A DNA stretch of 64,000 bases from Gracilaria vermiculophylla (GCA_019155205.2 JAHNZQ020000277.1:485562-549561); one strand, 5' to 3'; shown: positions 33,254-43,114, counted from the first letter of the stretch. Notes: generated from the sequence alone by a model not told the origin. Made by a program: numbers and translations.

Positions 33254-34590
33254 TCAGGATAGCATCGGGAGCCTCCAGTAATGGTTCACCGAGAGCGGTG
33301 ATGCGGTGCCCAGTATCCGGTGGTGTCGTCGCGCCTGAGGCGGTCGGATGAGGATGTTCCGCGCGTTGTACCTGAGGTGGGGTAGCAGGCGTTCCTGAGA
33401 GGTTGGCGTTGGGACTTTCGTTACCCTGTCACGGGAAACGAAGTGTCTGAGCACATTCACCTCAACGGCGACAGTATCACTATAGGTGGCCAGGACTTTG
33501 TAGAGCCCTGAGGTGGTCGGCGCTAACTTGCGCGTGACGTCCAGCGGTTCATCGGAGGTTTCTCTGAGTTTTTGGAGGAAAACTTCGTCGCTTTCCTTCA
33601 GGTGAGGGCGTTCCATAACCTTTTGGTTGAAGTCCTGTTTGTATCTCCTCTGCAAGGCGTTGAGTCTCTCCTTTTCGAAGGAGAGTGCGTTCTCATACCG
33701 CCTTTGGATGGAGCGTTTGGCTTGCGCCGCTGTTGGCGCCTGTGGCCTACCCGCTAGGTGCGCCGTGGCGCGTGCTGCAGTGACGGCACTTGGTGGGATG
33801 CGCGGGAGCACCAAATTGAAGGAGCAGTCCCCGTGGAGCGGTGCACTTGTAGGTTAAATGCATACGTGAGGGGTCCCACATATGCGTCCCAATCCTTCTG
33901 GTGGTCCGCAACGTAGTGCCTCAGCCTCAAGACGATGGTTTTCTTGAACCTTACCGCCTGTCTGTTTGTCTGGGGGTGATAGGCAGTTGTAAACAACTGT
34001 TTCATCCCCATCATTCCGGAGACGGCGCTGAAGAGTTTCGCCGCGAACTGGGAGCCATTGTCCGTAAGGAGATACAACGGTATCCCGTAGGGTTAAACCC
34101 AATACTCCCGAAAGGCGTCGGCAATCACTGCTGCAGTAGTGCTCTGGAGGGGGATGGCACGCGTGATCTTGGAAAAGTGATCCGTGATTACCAGGATAAA
34201 TCGGTCGCCTCGCTCCATCTTGGGGAGAGGACCCAAGATGTCCATGCCCACAAACTCCAACGGTCCCGAAGGTGGGAAGAGCGTGAGCCGCGTCCGGTGT
34301 TTCCGTATACTCCCCCTAGCGGCGGCGCAGGAATAGCAATCTGCCACCGTTTGGAAGGCGTCATTAGCCATATTCGGCCAATAAAACTCCCTCTGCATGG
34401 TGAAATACATCCGAGATCCACCGGGCTGCCCGGCGAGGCGAGGGTAGTGCAAGAGATACAACATTCTCGCCCGTAGCTTCGTTGCGACTACCTTTTCGAG
34501 AGCTCCATCCAAGGGGGCGCGGCGTACAAGCACGCCGTCTCGGTCGACACCGAACGACGATATCAAACTCCTCACCATGGCGAGGCACTC
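33254..34590 (-). pseudogene. gypsy-1 integrase
   Basis: Minus strand from about 34578: zinc-binding region YLLHYPRLAGQPGGSRMYFT and VADCYSCAAARG (HHCC type; the second His is Gln), core with first Asp in LEFVGMDILGPLP, then after a stop/frame change MYLLTDNGSQFAAKLF (second Asp) and AYHPQTNRQAVRFKKT, where the usual N-G-Q-V-E-R-F has become N-R-Q-A-V-R-F, so the catalytic Glu is lost. The C-terminal part continues through RYKQDFNQKV, SDEVFLQKLRE and GLYKVLATYSDTVAVEV, VSRDRVTKV. Dead enzyme by the E-to-V change and frame breaks. Confidence 0.88.
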
Positions 34591-34801
34591 CTTGCAGTAC
34601 GCATCCGTACTCTGGTCCTTCAGGAACTACACCACAGTGATGGGGAGGACTTCTTTCTCCTCCTCAACAAGAGCCATCACTTCAGGGAGTCCACTATACT
34701 TTCCTCCAGGTTCACAGCATTCCAAACATTCTCCATCGGATTTTTTTCTACCGTCGGCGTCCTGGATACCCAGACACGGGGTGTTGTCCTTCAAAGGTGT
34801 T

Positions 34802-35374
34802 TCATCTTCCCCCATCGGTGGACACTCGCGAGAGCGTGTCCGCAGCCTGGTATTTAATGCCAGGGCGGTGGACGATGTCAAACTCGAACTCCAGAAGGAG
34901 TAACCTCCACCTTTTCAGGCGACCGGAAGCATCCGTCAAGGACAGTATCCACTTCAGTGCTGCGTGGTCCGTCCTCAAGGTGAAGCGCGCGCCATTAAGG
35001 TATGGGCAAGAACGCAAAACTGCCCACACGATGGCGAGAAATTCGCGATCCGAGGTGGAATAATTCCGTTCCGTGGGGGTGAGGCTGCGACTCCAATACC
35101 CGTTGGCTTGAAGTCCACCTTCCGGTTGCTCCTGTAAGAGGGCACATCCGACCTGGTATTTACAGGCGTCAGTGTTCAGCACCATTCGGCCGTGCCGCTT
35201 CGGAAGTACCAAAATTGGTGGTTCTATTAGTCTCCTCTTCAAGGTCTCGAAGGCTTTAAACTCCTCATCCGTCAAGATAGCCAATTGCGTCGGCTGGTCC
35301 TTCTTCAAGAGGCGATTTAACGGCGCCGCTATACGGGAGAAATTCGGTAGAAACCTCCGGAAGACGCTACACAA
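34802..35374 (-). pseudogene. gypsy-1 RNase H domain
   Basis: VFRRFLPNFSRIAAPLNRLL (connection domain), EEFKAFETLKRRL, then RMVLNTDACKYQVGCALLQE (catalytic Asp), GYWSRSLTPTERNYSTSDRE (catalytic Glu), FLAIVWA, FTLRTDHAALKWIL (catalytic Asp) and HRPGIKYQAADTLSR (last Asp). All four acids present. It degrades the RNA strand during reverse transcription. Confidence 0.9.
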
Positions 35375-35452
35375 CCCTAGGAAGGAGCGGAGCTCCGTCT
35401 GGTTTGTGGGAGGGCGAGCTTCATTGATGGCGTCCTGAGTTTTCCTGGAAAC

Positions 35453-36700
35453 CTATAGGCGGCCCGGGAGCACGACATGCCCCAGATAGTCCACCGACGA
35501 CTTGAAAAAGAAACATTTCTCCAGCTTCAAGGTGGGGCCAGCATCCTTTAGGAGTTGGAGCACGTGCTTTACATGAATGAAGTGCTCCTCCGTGATGCGG
35601 GAGTACATGATGACGTCATCGATATACACCAAGGCAAACTGCCACTTTACCTTTGACAGGATAATGTCCACCGCTCGTGGGGACGTAGCGCGTGCGTCCT
35701 TCAACCCAAATGCCATCCTTAGGAATCTGAAGATCCCACAGTGCAAGGTGAGCGTTGTCTCATCCTTATCGGAGTTGTCCATCTCAATCTGCCAATAGCC
35801 GCTGTTGGCACCCAGCGTTGAGAAGACGGACGCATCACCTAAGAAGTCGATACATTCATCCATACGGGGTATCGGGTACGAATCGCGTACCGTCACCTCG
35901 TTAAGGCGCCAGTAGTCAATACAAAACCTTAGGGAGCCACCTTTCTTTTTGACAAACACTACCAGGGAGGCCCATTCGGAATTGGAAGGCTCTATAACGC
36001 CCTTCTCCAGCATCTGGTGGACCTCATTGCGTTCAAAGTCGCACGCATGGGGTCCAGCCCTCCTCGGGAGTTGATGTACCGGTTTCGTATCCGGTGTGAG
36101 CTGGATCCTGTGCTTGGCCAGTCTGACCTGACCCAGGCGACCAGACCACATGTTCTCAAAGGCGGGTAGCATCTCCACTATCCTGTGGCGATACCCTTCG
36201 AATTCATCCCCAATTTGGAGCTTCTCCTGCCAGGTGGCAGGATTCTTTATTTCTGGAGCCGAGGAAGTCGCCTTCGCCTCCATGGTGGCGATTGCATCGC
36301 AGTACGCAAGGTCTTTCGATCGGGGAAGGTGAGCCAGTCCTGCAGGGGCGGATAGTGCCAGTCCGACGACACTTCCTTTCTGGAGCCGTAACGGCGACTC
36401 CTTAAGGTTAGCAAGCACAACCCTAAAGGGGATGTTCGATATTACTTCCATAACACCGTTCGCCATCATGGAGTGCTGCTTTGTCGTCATGTGTGGACTC
36501 CCCTGTAGAAATGAAAGGCCAGATGCAGAGATCTGCACCCAGACTTCGGCCTGACTCCTCGCGGGTATTTCGATGCTCTTCACCACTCGGAGCTTATTCG
36601 ACTGCGTCTCCTTTAGAAGATTACCCACGTGACGCGCGTTGGCGTCCGGTCCTGGAGATGCGGACACGATACATACAGGGGCGGCGTCGTGAAACGTCAA
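35453..36700 (-). pseudogene. gypsy-1 reverse transcriptase
   Basis: Long open minus-strand frame. Linker with WQEKLQIGDEFEGYRHRIV, then MLEKGVIEPSNSEWASLVVF, VKKKGGSLRFCIDYWRLNEV, DSYPIPRMDECIDFLGDASV, TTLTLHCGIFRFLRMAFGLK, and the active site ALVYIDDVIMYSR with YIDD intact; ends with EKCFFFKSSVDYLGHVV. The usual F-x-x-x-D-x-x-S-G-Y block reads FSTLGANSGYWQIEM, so the first catalytic Asp position is Gly. The frame ends at 35453, shortly before the connection/RNase H frame. Confidence 0.88.
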
Positions 36701-37158
36701 CTTCCGCAGGCGTGGGTAGATTGGACGTACATGTCGATCCACAAAGGAAGTGCCAATATGCATTGTGCGGCCAAGTTGGTCGCCACGAAGAACCACAATT
36801 TCACCTGTGAGGACCCCCACCGGAGGTACAAGGCGATTGCGCCGAGGATGGTCAATGCTCGTCGCGACGCATCACGCACCGTCGGGAGCTTGCCAGTCCT
36901 CAAGGAGACGAGAGCAGACCGCGGGAGCACGTCGGCGTGCACCAGATTGGGGCCAGCTCCGGTATCGAGGATAGCGCGCACCGTGGTGGACGCGAGCGGG
37001 GAACATTCTATAGAGGCGAATACCTCGTAATTCTCATGGTGGAGCGTGCACACGGAATCCTCAAAGGTGTCGAATGGGTCCAACGGGATTGGACGGCTCG
37101 CCGATTCGGCGTCGACGGAGCAGACGGCCTCTCCCCCTTTCCTAAAGGCGACCTCCAT
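36697..37158 (-). pseudogene. gypsy-1 aspartic protease region
   Basis: VRAILDTGAGPNLVHADVL carries the retropepsin active-site DTGA, followed by ALTILGAIALYLRWG and VATNLAAQCILALPLW, which corresponds to the I-L-G strand. It overlaps the start of the next frame slightly, suggesting a frameshift between protease and RT. No gag upstream. Confidence 0.82.
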
Positions 37159-37224
37159 GGAGCTGAGGCTCGATGTTAGAGAGCCATGCGGAGCCTCAAC
37201 GCGTGGCTCTGAGGATTTTCCTGG

Positions 37225-37365
37225 TTGGAGAGGGGTTTAGAAGCTGCGCTCCGCCCTCCGGGTGGCCAATGGTCAGCTGACTGCGGCCCAACGCCGTTAC
37301 AAAGAACACTACGACCGCTCGGTAACCCGCGTCACAGCGGTAAAAGCAGGCGACTACGTCTTTCT
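37225..37365 (+). pseudogene. fragment of another gypsy integrase C-terminus
   Basis: Plus strand reads LRVANGQLTAAQRRYKEHYD then VTAVKAGDYVF, the helix and strand following the integrase core in gypsy elements (compare TAAQIKRD and EEGDFVLVA in gypsy-2). Opposite strand to gypsy-1 and cut by the assembly gap. Confidence 0.6.
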
Positions 37366-37465
37366 NNNNNNNNNNNNNNNNNNNNNNNNNNNNNNNNNNN
37401 NNNNNNNNNNNNNNNNNNNNNNNNNNNNNNNNNNNNNNNNNNNNNNNNNNNNNNNNNNNNNNNNN
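37366..37465. other. assembly gap (100 N)
   Basis: Run of exactly 100 N; conventional placeholder length. Confidence 0.99.
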
Positions 37466-37678
37466 CCTTGCGGTTCTACTAGCGCCCGTGCGTTGCATTC
37501 TATCACTACCAATATAGGTGCATTCCGCACGCCCGCTATCTCGCACCCCCAGTGGTTGTGCTACCGCGTACCTCTCAGGTTTCCTTTTCCCATCTTCTAG
37601 GTTGAGCCCACCGCGCGCTCCCTAGCCACGCGTCCACACGAACACCCTTTTGGTTTTTAGCCGCTTTGGTTATACCAC

Positions 37679-37771
37679 ACCACCTTTAGGAACTTGCCCA
37701 TTTGGAGTCAACAAAAACTCTTAACGGACGTTGTGCACTACCACCTCGAAAGGAGAACTGATGGTACCAAA
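37679..37771 (-). repeat. LTR-A copy 4 (partial, minus)
   Basis: Last 93 plus-strand bases of a minus-oriented LTR-A (ACCTTTAGGAACTTGCCC... GGTACCAAA), followed by ATATG. It starts abruptly within the LTR at about 37679. Confidence 0.85.
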
Positions 37772-37952
37772 ATATGAACCTGAAACGCAAAATAAGTCGT
37801 TTTAATATCTAAGTAATATAGTTTCTAGTTTTCATAGTGTAATTGTCTCCTAACAATTATTTTGAGACAGATTTTCGATTTTAAAACAAATGTGTATATC
37901 TGTCTACAATATCTATGCATTATCTTTTCTAACAGTCTCCAACATATCTGAC
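37679..37952. repeat. duplicated segment, first copy (partner 54025-54297)
   Basis: Partial LTR-A plus about 180 bp of unique-looking flank beginning AACCTGAAACGCAAAATAAG, repeated with few differences at 54025-54297. Similarity ends at ATATCTGAC in both. Confidence 0.88.
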
Positions 37953-38480
37953 AAAATATTATAATTAATCTCAATCTCAAAGTGTGACAGGCAGAGCGGC
38001 TTGTCTGGTCCACAAGTCCACTCAAAGGCTTGAAAGAGGAAATCAAGTAGGGGGATTAATTTCCGAGAGGTTGAGCAGGGGCTCAGATGCGATTAGAAAC
38101 AGGTAGGTCTCAAAGCAGAGAAATGGAAACGAAGGTGTCCCTTAAATGGAAACAAAGGGTTTCCGCGTTTTACGGTGACGGCGGAGGCCGTCGTGGTCGG
38201 ACTGAGCGAAGAGTCACGACCGTCAAGGGCGGAAGAATGATGTTCAAGGGCGATTTTTTGAGATGTGGTGGTCTCCCAGAAGACGGTGTCTTGTGTCTTG
38301 TGGCGCATTTATTGGGAGCAGATGGTGTAATGCCAGTGTAGCCTAAAAGGGAAATTGGATTCAAACTGAATTTGTACCGCAGCTCAATATACCCGTTCGG
38401 GTATTGATCTGGGTGCTGAGCGCCAGCATGCGCCAGCTGGCAACAAAAGTTTTAAAATAAAGTATATGGAGACGGATAAA
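37953..38480. other. no gene recognised
   Basis: An 84-codon frame at 38087-38341 (plus) shows no motif. No further repeats recognised. Confidence 0.4.
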
Positions 38481-38977
38481 CATCACAGATTTTTTTAAAT
38501 TTACAAAAATGAAAACAACCATTTTTCTAAGATCTTCACAACTAAAGAGAGATGAAGGGTGTGTTGGGAAACATTAATGGAAAAAAGAATGTGAACTTTT
38601 ATATTTTTACTGATGAAAAAAAGTTCAATTTGGACGGGCCAGATGGCTGCAAATTTTATTGCGGTGATCTTTTTAATGATCGTTCTGAATATTATACCAG
38701 GCATTTTGGTGGAGAATTTGTAATGTTCGGGGCTCGTATTCCTAAAAAATATCTCATTGACATTGTATTTATTGAAACTACCAAGAACGCGGAAAAACAT
38801 TTAAAAGCTATACAAAACTATTTACTACCGTTTGGTTACTGATTGTATGAAGAAAAATTCATTTTTCAACAGGATCATGCGCCTGCGCGCAATGCTTCTG
38901 TAATCAAAAATTGGCCATAGAAGTCAGATTAATCTCTTTCACAGTAGCCCGCTCACTCACGAACTTTGAACCCAATA
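38481..38977 (+). pseudogene. mariner-B transposase, 5' part
   Basis: Plus-strand Tc1-type transposase remnant homologous to mariner-A: TDEKKFNLDGPDGCKFYCGD, RHFGGEFVMFGARIPKKYLI, IVFIETTKNAEKH, LLPFGY, a stop, FIFQQDHAPARNASVIKNW, then after frame breaks PAHSRTLNPI at the catalytic NPIE motif. It stops there because Harbinger-2 is inserted; the rest follows at 43115. The helix-turn-helix N-terminus is missing or unrecognisable. Confidence 0.8.
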
Positions 38978-39194
38978 GAGGAATTACGCAGTACGAAATT
39001 CGTATCTATTTCGTGGTAAGTTGTCACGAAACTGAGATACGAATTTCGTACTATTTTGAAATTACGCAATACGAAAATCGTATCGTGGACAGAGTGCACA
39101 TGTTTCCAACGTTTGTCCATGGCTGTCCATGTTGGTTTCAAAAGTCCACAGCACCCAAGCTTTCGACCTCTTCGTGCTCTAACATCGAGCGATC

Positions 39195-40328
39195 ATGAGA
39201 ATTGCCGATCATTCTCTCGCTCAATGTCGCATGCAGCACTGCGTGTGGCAACAACGCCTTCAACAAGCGCTTCTCCTTGACCTTCCCGAACAATATGTCC
39301 TCAGAGCTCTTGGACAACTTATAACCGCCGATGAAGAAATTAAGGAACTTTTGCACAGAACAAAGCATATTAGCCAAGCAACATTCAACTTCAACATGTT
39401 CTCTGATCACGAATGCCTAATCAACTTCCGCTTTAGAAAGCAGCATCTGTGTTACATTTCAAATTTGCTGCCGTGGTTGTCTTCTACTAGTCGCAACCGA
39501 TACTCTTGTGATTCAATAACGGCATTATGCGTTCTATGTCACAGACTTGCGACTACAACACGTTGGACAGATGTAGAAAGGTTCTTCGGTATGCACTCCT
39601 CAACAATTAGCAAGGTCTTCTGGGAGGTATGCGAGCTTTTCACAGATGTATTTGTATATGTTCTCACAGTTCGAAGTTCGGTGATGCAGAGACGAGCAGC
39701 GGATTACGCAAATGCAAATAAAGGTATGGGTGCTCCATACGAGCATTGCGTAGGGTTCATTGATTGTACAAAGCTTCGAATACAACGCCCCGGTGGTCAC
39801 CCATCGCTGCAGCGTGCGTGCTATTCAGGGCACAAAAGAATTCACTGTTTGGTATTTCTAACTATTTGTACTCCAGATGGTTTAATGTTCTCCCTTTATG
39901 GCCCTCAAACTGGTCGTCGCCATGACTTAACACTGTTGAGGGAGAGCGGATGGAAAGAAGTTTTGGGCCCTTCTTTATTTGTCAACGGATTTCAGTTCTT
40001 TGTTTACGGTGATGCCGCATTTTTATTGAGACCTTGGATGCAATGTCCATTTCAATCACAAGGTGCCACTAAACTTGAGAGGAAGGTAAATCGAGATATG
40101 AGCGCTTTACGAGTTTGTGTTGAGCATAACTACAAGGATCTTAAACAGTATTGGACGAGTAATGAATTCGCTCGTAATCTGAAAGTTCGCAAAATACCCA
40201 TTGGTCTCCTCTGTAAGGCATCTGCGATCTTGTTGAATTTTCACGCATGTCTGTACAAATGTGGACAGACAGCGCAGTCGTTTAGCGTGTGTCCTCCCTC
40301 ACTGGATGAGTATCTAAGCTTTGCTTAA
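39195..40328 (+). CDS. PIF/Harbinger transposase (DDE_Tnp_4 / HARBI1-like), intact
   Basis: 377 residues from ATG 39195, the usual length for this family, without internal stops. The N-terminal half is mostly helical and includes the WTDVERFFGMHSSTISKVFW helix-turn-helix-like segment (about 124-143). The RNase H-fold catalytic triad is complete: Asp190 (CVGFIDCTKLRI), Asp273 (FFVYGDAAFLLRPW) and Glu310 (RVCVEHNYKDLKQYW). SGHKR near 211-215 and GRRHD near 240-244 are family landmarks. It cuts and pastes the element together with the Myb-like partner encoded convergently at 41944-42864. No frame damage; potentially active. Confidence 0.92.
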   Translation: MRIADHSLAQCRMQHCVWQQRLQQALLLDLPEQYVLRALGQLITADEEIKELLHRTKHISQATFNFNMFSDHECLINFRFRKQHLCYISNLLPWLSSTSRNRYSCDSITALCVLCHRLATTTRWTDVERFFGMHSSTISKVFWEVCELFTDVFVYVLTVRSSVMQRRAADYANANKGMGAPYEHCVGFIDCTKLRIQRPGGHPSLQRACYSGHKRIHCLVFLTICTPDGLMFSLYGPQTGRRHDLTLLRESGWKEVLGPSLFVNGFQFFVYGDAAFLLRPWMQCPFQSQGATKLERKVNRDMSALRVCVEHNYKDLKQYWTSNEFARNLKVRKIPIGLLCKASAILLNFHACLYKCGQTAQSFSVCPPSLDEYLSFA

Positions 40329-40530
40329 TACGGAATATTTGATGGTCGTACATAGCGTGCAGCAGCGCCAGCATGCCAACTCTCGTCGGCCTGCCTCCCG
40401 TCTTCATCTCCAAGCCGGTTCGAAGTTGGACGAGTGCTCCTTGAAGTACTTCTTGTTGAACTCCTTCCGAACACACCCCAAACGCTCTTTTTCCTTCTTA
40501 ACTAAACGTTTTCGTCACCCAACAGCCACA
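40329..40530 (+). other. alpha-tubulin 5' flank carried inside Harbinger-2
   Basis: About 200 bases between the transposase stop and the tubulin ATG. The pyrimidine-rich ending before ACAGCCACAATG looks like a tubulin 5' untranslated region, suggesting that capture included leader DNA. Confidence 0.4.
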
Positions 40531-41800
40531 ATGCGCGAGATGATTTCTCTTCCCGTCGGTTAAGCTGGCATGGGAGTCGCCAATTATCATTGGGAGCTCT
40601 ATTGCATGGCGCATGGCATCACTTCGGACGGAATCATCTCCAAAGAGAAGGAGAAAAAGGGAGGAAGCGACTCTTTCTCCACTTTATTTTCTGACACCTC
40701 TAGTTTAAAGCACGTTCCACGTGCCGTCTTTCTTGACCTTGAACCCACCGTCATCGACGAAGTTCTTCATGGCGAGTACCCCAAGCTCTATCACACGGGG
40801 CGGCTCATCACCGAAAAGGAAGACGCTGCTAACAACTACGCTCTTGGCCACTACACTACCGTGATGGAAATCGTGGACACCTCCCTCGACCGCATCCGTA
40901 AGCTAGCAACCAACTGCTCAGTCCTTCAGGGCTTCCTTGTTTTCTCCTCTGTTTGTGGAGCTACTGGATCTGGTCTTGGATCCTTGATTCTTGACCACAT
41001 TTCATGCGTTTACGGCAAGAAGTCCAGGCTCGGATTCACTGTTGTTCCCTCTCTCCAGGTGTCCGCCTCCTTCGTTGAACCGTACAACTCTGTCTCGGCC
41101 ACCCACGCCTTTCTGGGGCACCTTGGTGTAGGAGTTGTTCTGGATAATGAGGCTGTTTACCACATCTGCCGTCGTTCTTTGAGCATTGCTCGTCCGACGT
41201 AGTCCAATCATAACCGCCTCATCCCCCAAGTGGTGTCTTCTCTCACCGCCTCTCTCCGTTTCCATGGTGCTCTGAATGTGGACATGAACGAGTTCCAGAC
41301 CAACTTGGTGCTTTATCCTCGAATTCCCTTCATGCTTTCTGCCTATGCGCCCATTGTCGCCAAGGAGAAGGGTCACCATGAGGAATCCAGCGTGGCTGAG
41401 ACTACATCAGCTGTGTTCCAACCCACCATGGCATTCGCTTAGTCCGACCCGCGCTCCGGTTGCTACATCGCTCTGTCTCTATCCTCGAATTCACTTCATG
41501 CTTTCTACCTATGCGCCCATTGTCGCCAAGGAGAAGGGTCGCCATGAGGAATCCAGCCTGGCTGAGACTGCATCAGCTGTGTTCCAACCCAACATGGCAT
41601 TCGCTTTGTCCGACCTGCGCTCTGGTCGCTACGACGCTCTGTCTCCCAACTCTCGTGGAAAGGACATGTTCCCAAGAGATGTGAATTCGGCCGTTGCTTC
41701 CATCAAGACGAAGCGCTTCATTCAGTTTGTCCAGTGGTTGCCCACCGGTATGAAGATTGGGATCAATTCCTAGCCGCCTACTCTTGTGAATGATGATGAT
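40531..41800 (+). pseudogene. alpha-tubulin pseudogene inside Harbinger-2
   Basis: Starts ATGCGCGAGATG (MREMISLPVG then a stop where Gln normally follows) and continues after it as [59 protein letters not shown] (a decayed GTP-binding tubulin signature), [31 protein letters not shown], stop at the SIARPT position, [26 protein letters not shown], and a C-terminal portion [42 protein letters not shown] and the ALNVDxNEFQTNL block identify alpha rather than beta tubulin. The last 70 or so residues are missing. A 166-bp direct duplication (41311-41476 / 41477-41642) shifts the frame. Intronless, no poly(A). Confidence 0.93.
41311..41642 (+). repeat. 166-bp tandem duplication inside alpha-tubulin pseudogene
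   Basis: CTTTATCCTCGAATTC at 41311 and CTCTATCCTCGAATTC at 41477 begin two successive copies with several substitutions; both encode the segment from YPRI through SDxRSG. 166 is not a multiple of three, so the second copy is in another frame. Confidence 0.85.
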
Positions 41801-41864
41801 TTGTCTGAGTCAAATAGTTCTGTATGCTCCATTGCAAACTGTACAGCTCTTGCACAGGAGTTTG

Positions 41865-41873
<9 letters not shown>

Positions 41874-41896
<23 letters not shown>
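41874..41896. repeat. (TA)n microsatellite
   Basis: Short alternating TA run between the tubulin pseudogene and the Myb-like gene. Confidence 0.9.
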
Positions 41897-41899
<3 letters not shown>

Positions 41900-41943
41900 A
41901 CCGTCATGGCCATAGAACGTTCCAGAAATCCTCAGAAACCCAT

Positions 41944-42864
41944 CTACTTTTTCAATTGAGTGATTAGAGCATTCAGCAGCTCAAGCTGTTTCCGGTTTTG
42001 ATCTCTCGATAACTCTCTGTCTTTTCTTTCTTCTTGCCACTGTTGACGACGAAGCTCGAGTTCTTTTTCCTGCAAAGAAACCTTACGTTCCTCCAAACGA
42101 TTCTTGTCATCTAACTGCTTGCGGACATCCTTGTTCCAATTACTAAAGCCCTGCGACAAAGTTGTTTCTTTTGTTCTCACCCTTCGTTTCGATTGAACAT
42201 CCCCAGTCTCAAAGTTTTCTTTGTCTTCCTCTCGTTTTCGTTTCCTTTCCAGCGCCATCCTCTGAACCACTCCCCCTGCCTCCACCAATTGCTGCTCTCT
42301 GGCATTTGCCGAGTTTCGTTCTTGACCATGAGAAAGGTCAAAATCATCCTTTTTTTCAATGAGCTCATCAAGAAGTCGCTGTACTTCTGTGACCTCTTCC
42401 GTAATACCAGAGGCGGCAATGTTTTCTCGATTTTGCTTTGTTCTTTGAGACATCATTGTTCTCATTTTGTCCCTTAAGGTTTTGATAGATGGTTTACATT
42501 GAAATTGCCATGCGCGTTTTGGAATGTTTTCTAAGAAAGCTGCACGAACTTCACTGTATTTCCGGTCATGGTCACCGTGCAAAGCTCTGTGTGCATCGGT
42601 TGTGCGTACGCATTTTACCAGAAACACCTTGTGCGAATCGTTGAAGATAAACTTTCGTAGCTTTTTTGCGCTAGACTCCCCAGAAATCGCCTCTTCTTTT
42701 TTCGTGGTATTTAGCTCGTCATGTATCTGCGGAGGTGCAGTAGAGGGCGAAAGTTTACTGCTTTCCTTTGAAACGTTTTTGTGTGTACAATCATTGGAAA
42801 GGTATCTGCTCTCTGTAGTTTGTAGAAAAAAAGGGCTGGGTGGGTTGGTTGCGGCAGGTTCCAT
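41944..42864 (-). CDS. Harbinger-2 Myb/SANT-like accessory protein
   Basis: About 306 residues; start placed at ATG 42864 (MEPAATNPP), the first ATG of the frame. After a Ser/Thr/Pro-rich head, the segment KVFLVKCVRTTDAHRALHGD through KYSEVRAAFLENIPKRAWQF and KTLRDKMRTMM has the three-helix, Trp-containing pattern of the Myb/SANT-like domain found in Harbinger partner proteins; it is expected to bind the element ends and the transposase and to carry the complex into the nucleus. KRKREE and KRRVR are likely nuclear-localisation patches. The last 90 residues (EERKVSLQEKELELRRQQWQ onward) are a strong coiled coil. Convergent with the transposase, as in Harbinger-1. No internal stops. Confidence 0.8.
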   Translation of the reverse strand: MEPAATNPPSPFFLQTTESRYLSNDCTHKNVSKESSKLSPSTAPPQIHDELNTTKKEEAISGESSAKKLRKFIFNDSHKVFLVKCVRTTDAHRALHGDHDRKYSEVRAAFLENIPKRAWQFQCKPSIKTLRDKMRTMMSQRTKQNRENIAASGITEEVTEVQRLLDELIEKKDDFDLSHGQERNSANAREQQLVEAGGVVQRMALERKRKREEDKENFETGDVQSKRRVRTKETTLSQGFSNWNKDVRKQLDDKNRLEERKVSLQEKELELRRQQWQEERKDRELSRDQNRKQLELLNALITQLKK

Positions 42865-43114
42865 TCTGGATGTTGAAACACTCACGCATGACGATACTAT
42901 TTCGGACTTTGGTCTCTGATGATGTGAGCTCAGCGAAGCTCAGTACATGTCAATCACTTGCGATCTTTTTTTAGGACAGGTACAAAAAACGGTGTCGTAG
43001 CTTTCTGAATTCTACGACTGTAGGTTTCGTATCTCATCCTGTTTTTCGTACCCTGTACTGCGTGTGATACGTTTCTACGAAAAACGCTACGAATTTCGTG
43101 CTGCGTAATTTCTC

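Larger units (their letters stand above)
33095..37158 (-). mobile_element. gypsy-1: chromovirus (Ty3/gypsy) pol region
   Basis: Minus-strand protease, RT, RNase H, integrase and chromodomain in the Ty3/gypsy order, with a few stops and frameshifts. Gag and recognisable LTRs are missing: right of 37158 is other gypsy sequence and an assembly gap, and left of 33095 is the unidentified plus-strand coding region. Confidence 0.85.
38978..43114 (+). mobile_element. Harbinger-2: 4.1-kb PIF/Harbinger element with captured alpha-tubulin sequence
   Basis: Terminal inverted repeats of 27 bases with two mismatches (38978-39004, beginning GAGGAATTACGCAG, and the complement at 43088-43114). A TA flanks both ends (38976-38977 and 43115-43116); removing the element and one TA restores mariner-B coding sequence, so ends are exact. 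Subterminal motifs: a perfect 16-base inverted pair GTACGAAATTCGTATC (38991-39006 / 39036-39051) and a second copy of the end motif at about 39058-39085. It contains an intact transposase, an alpha-tubulin pseudogene and an intact Myb-like partner gene. Confidence 0.9.

Noticed and set aside
32898..33281. 127-codon plus-strand frame ending over the chromodomain
   Set aside because: Its second half is antisense to the readable gypsy-1 chromodomain; only the first part could extend the unidentified plus-strand sequence.
33901..34476. 191-codon plus-strand frame
   Set aside because: Antisense of the gypsy-1 integrase, which is clearly recognisable on the minus strand.
40531..41800. Functional tubulin gene, or beta-tubulin
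   Set aside because: Several in-frame stops, a frame-shifting duplication and a missing C-terminus exclude function; WELYC and the [20 protein letters not shown] block indicate alpha, not beta.
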